From Chryseolinea lacunae (lineage in GTDB: Bacteria > Bacteroidota > Bacteroidia > Cytophagales > Cyclobacteriaceae): a stretch of DNA of 64,000 nt. Of this stretch, positions 44,035 through 51,775 are shown in pieces (positions within the stretch are counted from its first letter, which is position 1; each line of letters begins with the position of its first letter). The DNA is taken from assembly GCF_016735595.1 (NCBI RefSeq), contig NZ_JAERRB010000017.1:98601-162600 (forward strand), in the 5' to 3' direction. Below the pieces are notes generated by a model that was not told the DNA's origin, did no database searches, and saw only the letters and a list, made by a program, of their open reading frames with translations. A program made the translations under genes and the position numbers.

Positions 44035-46761
44035 ATGATTAAAACCTCTACAACACAAATGCCCGGGCCTCTTGCACGAGGCTTCAACCTACGTAGCCGT
44101 GCAGCCTGCGCGTGGCTACGCGTGTTCGCATTGCTGGTCTTTGCGTTTGCCACCACACAGGTGCGCGCGCAAATCACGTTGTTACAAGACTATCAGAATA
44201 ATTTCTCCGCGCCCATCGGCACCTTTCAGGGCATCAACTTCCGCGAAGCTGGCTTCTCCGGTTTGTCTGCCATTCCGGGCACCAACGGAAAAGAATTCTG
44301 GACCCTCTCCGACCGCGGTGTCAACGTGGATGCGGCCAACGCCAACCCCGCAGCCTGTCGCCCCACCTACGACAAGATCTATGGCTTCCCGGCCTACGCA
44401 CCCAAAATCCACAGGATCCGACTGAATGGTGACTCCGTGCAAATTCTGCAAACCATCACCATGAAACGTCCCGACGGCATCACAGCCACGGGCATCATCA
44501 ACCCCACCGGCTATGGCAGCACCGCCGCCGAACTGGCGTCGACCGACACCGTGTTGAACTGCGCCAACTTCAACGCCAAGATTGCTCCCAAAGATGTTTG
44601 GGGAATCGACTCCGAAGGCATTGTGAAAGACGGCGACGGCAACTTCTGGGTGTGCGAAGAAGGCGGCCCCACCATCTGGAAATTAAATCAAGCCGGTGTG
44701 GTGCTGAAACGCTTCACGCCCTATGCCAACCTGCCCGGTGCACAGAGCATCGATGTGCAGATCGACACCGTGTTCAAGTATCGCAAAAACAACCGCGGCT
44801 TCGAAGGCATCTCCATCACCCCCAGTGGAAAGATTTATGCCATCATTCAAAGCCCCATTCTCTATCCAACCAAATCGGTGGGCGAAGGCACACGCGTGCA
44901 CAGAATACTCGAGATCAACCCCGCCGACAATTCCACACGCATGTTTGTCTATCTCAACGACGGCATCATCGGCACGGGTGGCAACCAGATCAGACTTCGC
45001 GATTGGAAAATCGGCGACATGGCGGCCATCAACGATCATTCCTTCCTGGTGCTCGAAGCAGCTTTGCGCGGCACCACCGACATTAAAAAACTCTATCGCA
45101 TCGAACTGAAAGACGCCACCCCCATCACCTCCGCGCGCTATGGTGGCCTCACCACCGAAGCCCTTGTTGACTCCTCCGGTCTTGCCGCACAAGGCTTACG
45201 CCCCGTGAAGAAAACACTGGTCATGGATTTGCTGGCCCACGGCTGGCCTTCTGTGCTCGACAAAGCCGAAGGCCTCGCCATCCTCAACGACAGCACCATC
45301 GCTATTGCCAACGACAACGACTATGGTCAATCGTCGCCCCTTGAAAATGGTATCGCCACCGCCACGGCAAACAAAAGCCACGTGTTTGTTTATCGCCTTT
45401 CGGGTGCCGACAAACTTGCAGGCTATCAGGGCAGCTGCCTGCTCATTGCCGGCGAAATTGAAGGCGACACCAACGCTTGTGCCTTCACCGGCCACGGGGG
45501 TGGTGTAGCCACCTACACGGTCAACACCACTGATGCATCCGGTTTTGTGTGGACGCTTCCGTCCAAAGCCGTGCTGGTGTCGGGCAAAGGAACCAACAGC
45601 ATCAAGGTGAAATTCCTGGGTGGTTTTGTGGCCGGCACATTGTCGGTTTCTATCCAGAGCGCCTGTGGCAAAGAACCGGTAACGCGATCGCTTAAAATTT
45701 CCAACACACCGCCATCAACACCGTTGGCGGTCTATGGTCCCGCCAGCGTATGCGATGTTGTGGGCACATCGTCGCCCGTCACCTATGCCGTTGCCGCGGT
45801 TGACGCAGCCGTAGAATACCGTTGGATCACACCGGCCCACGCCGTGATTGTAGACGGACAAGGCACCGACTCCATCAAAGTGATCTTCACCTCGCGATTC
45901 CGCAGCGGCCTCATCAAAGTGAAAGCGGTGTCGGGTTGTGGCACAAGCAACTTCTTTTCCTACGCAGTCACGTCAGGCCCTCCTGCCAAACCCGGCAGCA
46001 TTGCCGGTCCAACGCATGCGCTCTGTGCCAATGGCAACGCCGTGGTCTATGCTGTTGATGCCGTGCCTTCGGCAACCTCCTATGTGTGGACAACGTCTGT
46101 TCCAAATGCCGTCATCACGGCCAACGGTGCACAGGCTTCCATCGTGTTCCCTGCGTTTGTGTCGGGTGTTGTGAGTGTGAAAACGGTTAACGGATGTGGC
46201 ACAAGCGCCGCGAGAATCCTGGCCATCTCTGCCAAACCCGAATCACCATCCTACATTCGCGGCGATCGCCGCGTGTGCAGCGGCTCGCTTCAAACCTACA
46301 GCATCGACTCCGTGGCCGGCGCATCATCCTATAGCTGGTCTGTGCCCAAAGGCGCTGTCATCAAATCGGGAGCCGGCACCACCCGCATCACCGTGCTGAT
46401 CGGTTCCGAAAGCGGCACCATCAAAGTGAGCGCGGTGTCGTTGTGTGATGTTACCAGCAGCAGCAAACTCGATGTCGATGTGAACCGTTGCCACAACGTT
46501 CCGTCGTGCGATGTAGTCCTCTATCCCAATCCAACCCGCGGGTTGGTTCACCTCCGCATCACCGGTGCCGACAGCGGCAACTACAAGGTTTATGTAACGC
46601 ACATCATCACGGGCGCGGTTGTGTTCAGCAGCGAAAACACACTGAACCCTTCCAGCCCCGAACACAACGTAGACCTCTCGCGACTTGACAATGGCTACTA
46701 CATTCTTCACGTCGTGTCGGCTTCGGTCAACTATCACCAACGCATCGAGATAAGACATTAG
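44035..46761 (+). CDS. phytase-like esterase with Ig-like repeats and T9SS domain
   Basis: The 908-residue product has a long basic leader, then a signal core (FALLVFAFATTQVRAQ). Residues about 45-470 form the esterase-like-activity-of-phytase propeller (GFSGLSAIPGTNGKEFWTLS, GIDSEGIVKDGDGNFWVCEE, FEGISITPSGK, EGLAILNDSTIAIANDND). Four Ig/PKD-like repeats (about 480-810; repeated VKAVSGCGTS-type motif) and a type A T9SS sorting domain follow (VLYPNPTRGLVHL ... GYYILHV). It is exported to the cell surface. The substrate may be a phosphate ester or a sugar ester. The Ig repeats are spacers. It is a single gene ended by a terminator. Confidence 0.88.
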   Translation: MIKTSTTQMPGPLARGFNLRSRAACAWLRVFALLVFAFATTQVRAQITLLQDYQNNFSAPIGTFQGINFREAGFSGLSAIPGTNGKEFWTLSDRGVNVDAANANPAACRPTYDKIYGFPAYAPKIHRIRLNGDSVQILQTITMKRPDGITATGIINPTGYGSTAAELASTDTVLNCANFNAKIAPKDVWGIDSEGIVKDGDGNFWVCEEGGPTIWKLNQAGVVLKRFTPYANLPGAQSIDVQIDTVFKYRKNNRGFEGISITPSGKIYAIIQSPILYPTKSVGEGTRVHRILEINPADNSTRMFVYLNDGIIGTGGNQIRLRDWKIGDMAAINDHSFLVLEAALRGTTDIKKLYRIELKDATPITSARYGGLTTEALVDSSGLAAQGLRPVKKTLVMDLLAHGWPSVLDKAEGLAILNDSTIAIANDNDYGQSSPLENGIATATANKSHVFVYRLSGADKLAGYQGSCLLIAGEIEGDTNACAFTGHGGGVATYTVNTTDASGFVWTLPSKAVLVSGKGTNSIKVKFLGGFVAGTLSVSIQSACGKEPVTRSLKISNTPPSTPLAVYGPASVCDVVGTSSPVTYAVAAVDAAVEYRWITPAHAVIVDGQGTDSIKVIFTSRFRSGLIKVKAVSGCGTSNFFSYAVTSGPPAKPGSIAGPTHALCANGNAVVYAVDAVPSATSYVWTTSVPNAVITANGAQASIVFPAFVSGVVSVKTVNGCGTSAARILAISAKPESPSYIRGDRRVCSGSLQTYSIDSVAGASSYSWSVPKGAVIKSGAGTTRITVLIGSESGTIKVSAVSLCDVTSSSKLDVDVNRCHNVPSCDVVLYPNPTRGLVHLRITGADSGNYKVYVTHIITGAVVFSSENTLNPSSPEHNVDLSRLDNGYYILHVVSASVNYHQRIEIRH
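44067..44120 (+). other. hairpin cluster inside the start of the phytase-like gene
   Basis: GCCTC-(6)-GAGGC at 44067-44082 and CGTAGCC-(15)-GGCTACG at 44092-44120 form two hairpins within codons 11-29. They lie before the signal-peptide core and could affect translation start or be an inserted palindromic element. Confidence 0.45.
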
Positions 46762-46781
46762 TCGCCCGATGCTCCAAAACC

Positions 46782-46812
46782 AAAAGAAGCAGTCCAATGG
46801 GCTGCTTCTTTT
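46782..46812 (+). terminator. Rho-independent terminator
   Basis: AAAAGAAGCAG pairs with CTGCTTCTTTT around a 9-base loop with further T after it. It lies 20 bases after the phytase-like gene. Confidence 0.88.
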
Positions 46813-46846
46813 TTTATGCCGAATGTCTTCCGGGAGGTTTTTTACC

Positions 46847-47113
46847 TTACTGCGTCAGGCTTCCTTCTTCTACGTGAGCTTCCATAAGAAATGTATCAAA
46901 CGCTTCGTGCACGATGCCGGCAATCTCTTCGCGTGCAGGCAGGTCGTTGCCGAAATATTGTTCGGGCGCGTTGCAAATGCTCGCGCAGGTGCGGCGCACC
47001 AGGGCTTCCCATGCAGCGGCGGGCATGCTTTCCTGATAGACCGACAACATGTCGAAAAACGGCATTAACGAGCGCTGAAACAAAAGGGTGTAGTTGGGCG
47101 TGGCACGTTCCAT
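46847..47113 (-). CDS. 88-aa hypothetical protein
   Basis: The small soluble protein is mainly helical with acidic bias (for example AREEIAGIVHEAFDTFLMEA). No motif or membrane segment is seen and no family is recognised. It follows a lysine-rich 82-aa gene by 12 bases on the same strand, so they form a two-gene operon that converges on the phytase-like gene. Confidence 0.6.
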   Translation of the reverse strand: MERATPNYTLLFQRSLMPFFDMLSVYQESMPAAAWEALVRRTCASICNAPEQYFGNDLPAREEIAGIVHEAFDTFLMEAHVEEGSLTQ

Positions 47114-47125
47114 AGCGAAGCGGGG

Positions 47126-47374
47126 TTATGATTTTTTGGTAGCAACCTTTTTCACACGCCGCGGTTTCTTCACGGCTTTCGCGGCCGGCTTGGCACTGCT
47201 GTCGACGGTTGTTTTCTTGTGCGTCTTCTTCACCAGCACGCTAACGTCCTTGGCAAATGCCGACACCAGTTTGTCGAGCTTCTTGCTGTATTCAGAAACA
47301 CCAAACTTCGCAAGCGCCACCGCAATGGCGTCGGACACAGAAATACGTATTTCTTTCTTCGAGATCTTTTTCAC
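47126..47374 (-). CDS. 82-aa protein with lysine/alanine-rich tail
   Basis: The first ~45 residues form a small helical domain (SDAIAVALAKFGVSEYSKKLDKL), and the rest is a disordered Lys/Ala/Pro tail (AKPAAKAVKKPRRVKKVA) like bacterial histone-H1-type DNA-binding tails. It may bind DNA or RNA. The start codon is GTG at 47374. It is co-transcribed with the 88-aa gene. Confidence 0.6.
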   Translation of the reverse strand: MKKISKKEIRISVSDAIAVALAKFGVSEYSKKLDKLVSAFAKDVSVLVKKTHKKTTVDSSAKPAAKAVKKPRRVKKVATKKS

Positions 47375-47578
47375 GTGCAGGGTCGTTAGTCGGGGGCTGT
47401 GACAGGAGCGTGCAAGAATGTAAAAAATCTTTAAACAGCAAGTGTTTCCTGTTTGTCAACCGCCAAGGGCGCGTCAAATGGCCGGATTTGTGGGAGCCGT
47501 GATAAAAAAATGGGGCCGCATCGAAACGGCGCTGGCAAATGGCGACGATTCAAAATTGCCGGCGCAGCTTTCCGGAGG

Positions 47579-49204
47579 TCAATATTTCAACCATTTTACC
47601 ACCGCGCGGGTGTTTTCATTGCGAACATAAAGCAGGTAAAGACCCGGTGGCAGTTCATCGAACCCATAGGTCAGTTCGATCCTGCGTGTCGCATCATGGT
47701 CGTCGCGAAAAATCAACCGGCCCATGCTGTCGCACAGTTCCAGCGTGAACCGCAAAGCAACTTTCTGATCCAGCACAACACGAAGCAATCCACCCGATGG
47801 ATTCGGAAAAATTTGAAGCGAGTGTTCAACGGGCGGGCGGGCACCGTCGGCATGCAACGCAAGGGCAGCATTCACGCGCCCATAGCCATAGAAGCGATCC
47901 CAGCCGGGCGAGTCTTCCGTCTCTTTTCCCACGCCATCTTCGGCCGTTGTTTCAATGCGTTGTTCAAGTTGCTCCACCGTCAGGTCGGGGTGTTGTGCGC
48001 GCAACAACGACGCGATGCCACTCACCAACGCGGCAGCCTGCGACGTGCCGCTAAGCACCATGCTGTAGACCGTGTCGGAAAGGTGATAGAGGCCATAGAT
48101 ATAATTGCCAGGCGCCACCACATCAAGATGTTCGCCATAGTTGCTGCCATAGAGGGTGCCGGCAAACGATTCGCTACGGTGGTCGTTGGCATCGGTCGAT
48201 CCCACAGCCAGCGCGTGTGCATGGCCCGCCGGATAAAACACCGTTTCGTTGTTCAGGTTTTGCATGCTGGCCACAATCAACACATTCCTGTCCCAGGCAT
48301 ACTGCACCGCGTCGTCCAGTGCTTTCGAATATGCATCTCCTCCCACCGACAGGTTAATGATGGATGCACCATGATCAACAGCATAATAAATAGCCGCAAC
48401 CCAGTCGCTGTAGTAACCCTGCAGCCCTTCGTCAAGAACTTTCAGGGCCATCAGTTTGCAGTGCCAGTCCACACCGGCATAGCCAACGTGGTTGTTGCCG
48501 GTGGCGCCAACAATGCCGGCAATGTGGGTGCCATGACCGGCGTCGTCTTCAATGGCAGGGTTGTCTGCCACAAAATTCCATCCGTTCACATCGTCAACAT
48601 AGCCGTTGCCATCGTCGTCTTTTTGGTTGTCGGGAATTTCGTGTGTGTTTCTCCAGAGGCGTCCGTCAAATTCGCGGTGATCTGTTTTAATGCCACTGTC
48701 CAGCACAGCCACAATCACTGCAGCGCTTCCGCTAGTGGTGGTCCACGCTTCGGCAATGTCGGCATCGGCATCAAACGTGGCGACAGACAGTGCAAAGCTG
48801 CCATCGTTGTGGTGCGACCATTGTCTGCTAAAGAAAGGATCAAGCGGAAACACAACGGGTTGCGTCACTGCAGCAGCATGGCCGACGTGGTCTGTCTCTA
48901 CATACTCAAAAATATTGCTGTGCATCAGGTACGCCAGCAATTCGGTGGCGTTGGCATTTGCATCGGCCTTCAATAAAAATAAAACTCCCGATGCCTTTGT
49001 TCGCAACACCGGCGACGCACTGCGCGATGTTAATCTCATCGCCATCACCTTATGAGGCGCAGCGCGTAAAGTAACGGCAAGGGTCTCGTCCGATATTTCT
49101 TTTTTTGCCAGGGCCAGAAAGCGAAGCGGTGCACCCCGCGCCAACAGCATGCACGGAGCAGCTACGGCGGCAACAAAAATAAGGGTGACCAGTTTTGTTA
49201 ACAT
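47579..49204 (-). CDS. subtilisin (S8) protease with T9SS domain
   Basis: The 541-residue secreted protease has a signal peptide, an inhibitor-I9-like propeptide (about 30-110) and the S8 domain. The triad is read as Asp in VAVLDSGIKTDH, His in GHGTHIAGIVG and Ser in SGTSQAAALVSG. The last ~80 residues are a T9SS sorting domain (IFPNPSGGLLRVVL ... GLYLLYV). It is cell-surface attached or released, and probably degrades proteins or processes other surface proteins. It starts 4 bases after the preceding lipoprotein gene, so it belongs to the surface-protein operon. Confidence 0.92.
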   Translation of the reverse strand: MLTKLVTLIFVAAVAAPCMLLARGAPLRFLALAKKEISDETLAVTLRAAPHKVMAMRLTSRSASPVLRTKASGVLFLLKADANANATELLAYLMHSNIFEYVETDHVGHAAAVTQPVVFPLDPFFSRQWSHHNDGSFALSVATFDADADIAEAWTTTSGSAAVIVAVLDSGIKTDHREFDGRLWRNTHEIPDNQKDDDGNGYVDDVNGWNFVADNPAIEDDAGHGTHIAGIVGATGNNHVGYAGVDWHCKLMALKVLDEGLQGYYSDWVAAIYYAVDHGASIINLSVGGDAYSKALDDAVQYAWDRNVLIVASMQNLNNETVFYPAGHAHALAVGSTDANDHRSESFAGTLYGSNYGEHLDVVAPGNYIYGLYHLSDTVYSMVLSGTSQAAALVSGIASLLRAQHPDLTVEQLEQRIETTAEDGVGKETEDSPGWDRFYGYGRVNAALALHADGARPPVEHSLQIFPNPSGGLLRVVLDQKVALRFTLELCDSMGRLIFRDDHDATRRIELTYGFDELPPGLYLLYVRNENTRAVVKWLKY

Positions 49205-49207
49205 CGT

Positions 49208-50134
49208 TCAACTTTTTCGTCTGCGGGAAAACGTTCTTGACGCTTCCCTATACTGCGCCAGCATTTCGGACTGAAGGCTGTCGGCCGTGCCGATCATCAC
49301 AAAAAATTTACTGGTGTCGAGCAACACCATTTCATATTTCAGTTTGCGGGCGGGCGTGTATCCCCACAACTCCACGCCCCGCAGGCTATCGATCGACACA
49401 TGCGAAATCGACGTCTCGGTCAATGTGCACGTGGGGCACATTTCGCGGAACTGGCTTCGCGCTGTTTCTTCAGCGCCCCACCCCGGCATGCGGTCAGAAG
49501 AACCTGCAAAGAAAGAAAGGCTTTGCAACGACGCATTGTTCCAATCGCCCTTTGTCGTAAACACCACCGAAGGTCCGGGAAGAACTTTCGCCGCGCGCAT
49601 GCCCTTCACGTGCACACTAAACGGCAACGCGGCATGCTTCACCTGCCCATCGAGCTGCACCGACAGCAACGCATTTTTTATGGCGGCCGCCAGTTCCTTC
49701 TCGTCGGTTTTCATGTAGGTTCCCGCCACCGAAATGGTGCTCTGGCCATAGGGCAACAACAACATCCATTGTTCAACGTTAGAGCCGTTCACCAGGCGTT
49801 GAATTTTATAGAGAACCCCGGTGTCGTGCTGAAGTTTAATATCCTCGCGCTCCAGCAACCGGATGCCCTGCCGCGCAAGCGTGTCGACAACTATTTCTGA
49901 GGCGGCATCCTCGAAAGGCGTGGGCAACTCAAGGGCCACAATGGCCGAGCGTTTCGAAACATGCTGCAGACCACCCAACGCCGGGGCGGGTTTATAGCCC
50001 GGTGGTGGCACAAGGCGCACGGGTGTTCCTTCCAGCTGAAACGTGAGGGGTTCTTTTTTGCCCGAGCAACCCAGGCAGGCCACCACCATCATGATCATCA
50101 TCAGGATGTGTTGAAGTCGATTCATTTCTAACAT
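49208..50134 (-). CDS. lipoprotein of unknown function
   Basis: The product has about 308 residues with a lipoprotein signal (LMMIMMVVACLGC). It starts at 50134, or 50125 if the second Met is used. No recognised domain follows; CPTC at about residue 240 could be a disulfide or metal site. It may be an accessory to the subtilisin, whose gene starts 4 bases later. It lies downstream of the leucine-rich-repeat gene, separated by a terminator. Confidence 0.6.
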   Translation of the reverse strand: MLEMNRLQHILMMIMMVVACLGCSGKKEPLTFQLEGTPVRLVPPPGYKPAPALGGLQHVSKRSAIVALELPTPFEDAASEIVVDTLARQGIRLLEREDIKLQHDTGVLYKIQRLVNGSNVEQWMLLLPYGQSTISVAGTYMKTDEKELAAAIKNALLSVQLDGQVKHAALPFSVHVKGMRAAKVLPGPSVVFTTKGDWNNASLQSLSFFAGSSDRMPGWGAEETARSQFREMCPTCTLTETSISHVSIDSLRGVELWGYTPARKLKYEMVLLDTSKFFVMIGTADSLQSEMLAQYREASRTFSRRRKS

Positions 50135-50154
50135 GATTTTAACCCTTTGTATAA

Positions 50155-50200
50155 AATAAAAAAGAGGGCGCCGAAGGGTTGAGACATCCTTCGGCTCCCC
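50155..50200 (-). terminator. strong terminator after the LRR gene
   Basis: On the minus strand a long stem (GGGGAGCCGAAGG ... CCTTCGGCGCCCTC) is followed by six T and more T/A. It ends the transcript 20 bases after the LRR stop, so the lipoprotein and subtilisin need a separate start or read-through. Confidence 0.9.
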
Positions 50201-50222
50201 TGGCCAGGCAATCCAATCAAAC

Positions 50223-51719
50223 TTATTTTTTAACCACGCGGGTCACGTCTCTGGAACTTCCATAAACCGATTCCACATAGTAGGTACCTTTCTTCAGCGA
50301 ACCGCCCACGTTGGTTTCCAGGTTTGTGGTGGTGTCGAGCTGCTCCTGAACAATGCCGCTTTCGTTGCGCACGGCAATGTGCAAGGCTTCAGCTGCCGGC
50401 GTGGTCACCAACACCGTGGTGGTGTTGTCGAACGGCACCGGATAAACGGAGGTAGTGCTCTTGGCGCCTGCCCCACCCGTGGCGCAGGTGTTCACTTTCA
50501 GCTTAATGGTTTTGCGGAACAGATACAGGTCGGGCACGTTCGCATTCGAGATGGCCACCGAATAGCGGTTGGCATTGGCGGCCGTCACACCATCCAACAC
50601 CAGGTTGGGGCTTGCCGACTCTTCCGAAACAAACGATCCGTCAACAGCAAACCAGGTGTAGCGGTTGTTGGGATCGCTCTCAATCACATCGCCACGCAAC
50701 ACAACAGACGAACCCACACAGGCCACCACCGTGCTGCTGGTGCCCACGCTATCCTGGGGAATATAACTTCCGGGCAGCATCTTGCCGATGCTGGGCCGGA
50801 TGTCGGCAAAGGTCAGTTTGTTGTCGGCCACCGTCAGCTGAAACAGCGAAGCAATGCTCGACAGGTTGGGCAGATCGGCAATGTCGTTGCCCGATACGTT
50901 GAACAAATAGAGGCGTTTCAATTTTGTGAGTGTTTGGGGCACGGCACCAGTAATGTTGTTGTTGGCCGCATTAAAAAACACAAGGCTGTCCATGTCTCCC
51001 AATGTGGTTGGCAGCGCGCTGCCAAAGCGGTTGTTGTCCAGATACACATCGGTTGCTTTCTTCAATTTTCCGATCGATGCCGGCACGGCACCCTGCAGTT
51101 TGTTGTTCGACACATACAAACCCTGAAGCGAGGTGAGCAAGCCCAGTTGCGACGGCAGGTTGCCGGTCAATGCGTTGTCTGACAGGTTGAGTTTTTTCAG
51201 CTTGCACAACAACACCAGCGTTTGAGGAAGCGGTCCTGAAAATTGATTCTTCGAAAGGTTGAGGTCGGTGAGCGACGTCAGCAAACCGGTAGTAGCCGGA
51301 ATCTCACCCGAAAATTTATTCTCGCTAAGGTTCAGAATCGTCAGCTTTTGCAGAAACACAAACACCAGCGGCAGCGGCCCCTGCAAATTGTTCGACGACA
51401 GGTTCAACACCTTCAGCTCCTGCAGAAAGCCAATGTGATAGCCCAGCGTGCCCGTGAGGTTGTTAGACGACAACGAAAGCTCACTAACCCGCGAGCCAGT
51501 AAGCGTAACACCTTCCCAGGTCGAAACTTTGCCCGTGAGCCAGTTTGTTTTTGAACTCCACGAAGGACCCTGGGTCTGGTTATAAATTTCCACCAGGGCC
51601 AACGAATCGCCAACCGAAACCTGTGCTTTCACCAGTGTGGTGCACAGTACAAGGAACATCATCAACATGCTTTTGTGGAGCACGTTTGTTTTGTAGATAG
51701 AATCTCTTTTTGTTTTCAT
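50223..51719 (-). CDS. leucine-rich-repeat surface protein with T9SS domain
   Basis: The 498-residue product starts at the ATG at 51719, before a signal peptide (FLVLCTTLVKAQ). About 9 plant-type leucine-rich repeats follow (LxxLNLSxNxxSGxLPxxLxxL), one Ig-like stretch and a C-terminal T9SS sorting domain (SVYPVPFDNTTTVLVT ... GTYYVESVY). It is a secreted binding protein. Plant-type LRR proteins bind glycans or proteins; the ligand is unknown. It is in a row with the IPT-propeller lipoprotein upstream. Confidence 0.88.
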   Translation of the reverse strand: MKTKRDSIYKTNVLHKSMLMMFLVLCTTLVKAQVSVGDSLALVEIYNQTQGPSWSSKTNWLTGKVSTWEGVTLTGSRVSELSLSSNNLTGTLGYHIGFLQELKVLNLSSNNLQGPLPLVFVFLQKLTILNLSENKFSGEIPATTGLLTSLTDLNLSKNQFSGPLPQTLVLLCKLKKLNLSDNALTGNLPSQLGLLTSLQGLYVSNNKLQGAVPASIGKLKKATDVYLDNNRFGSALPTTLGDMDSLVFFNAANNNITGAVPQTLTKLKRLYLFNVSGNDIADLPNLSSIASLFQLTVADNKLTFADIRPSIGKMLPGSYIPQDSVGTSSTVVACVGSSVVLRGDVIESDPNNRYTWFAVDGSFVSEESASPNLVLDGVTAANANRYSVAISNANVPDLYLFRKTIKLKVNTCATGGAGAKSTTSVYPVPFDNTTTVLVTTPAAEALHIAVRNESGIVQEQLDTTTNLETNVGGSLKKGTYYVESVYGSSRDVTRVVKK

Positions 51720-51775
51720 TTGTGTGTTATGTTTATACAGCCCGGCCATGGGCCCTCAATGCAATGCGATGTTTG

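Noticed and set aside
47453..48976. 507-aa plus-strand frame
   Set aside because: It is antisense to the subtilisin, whose catalytic triad is clear.
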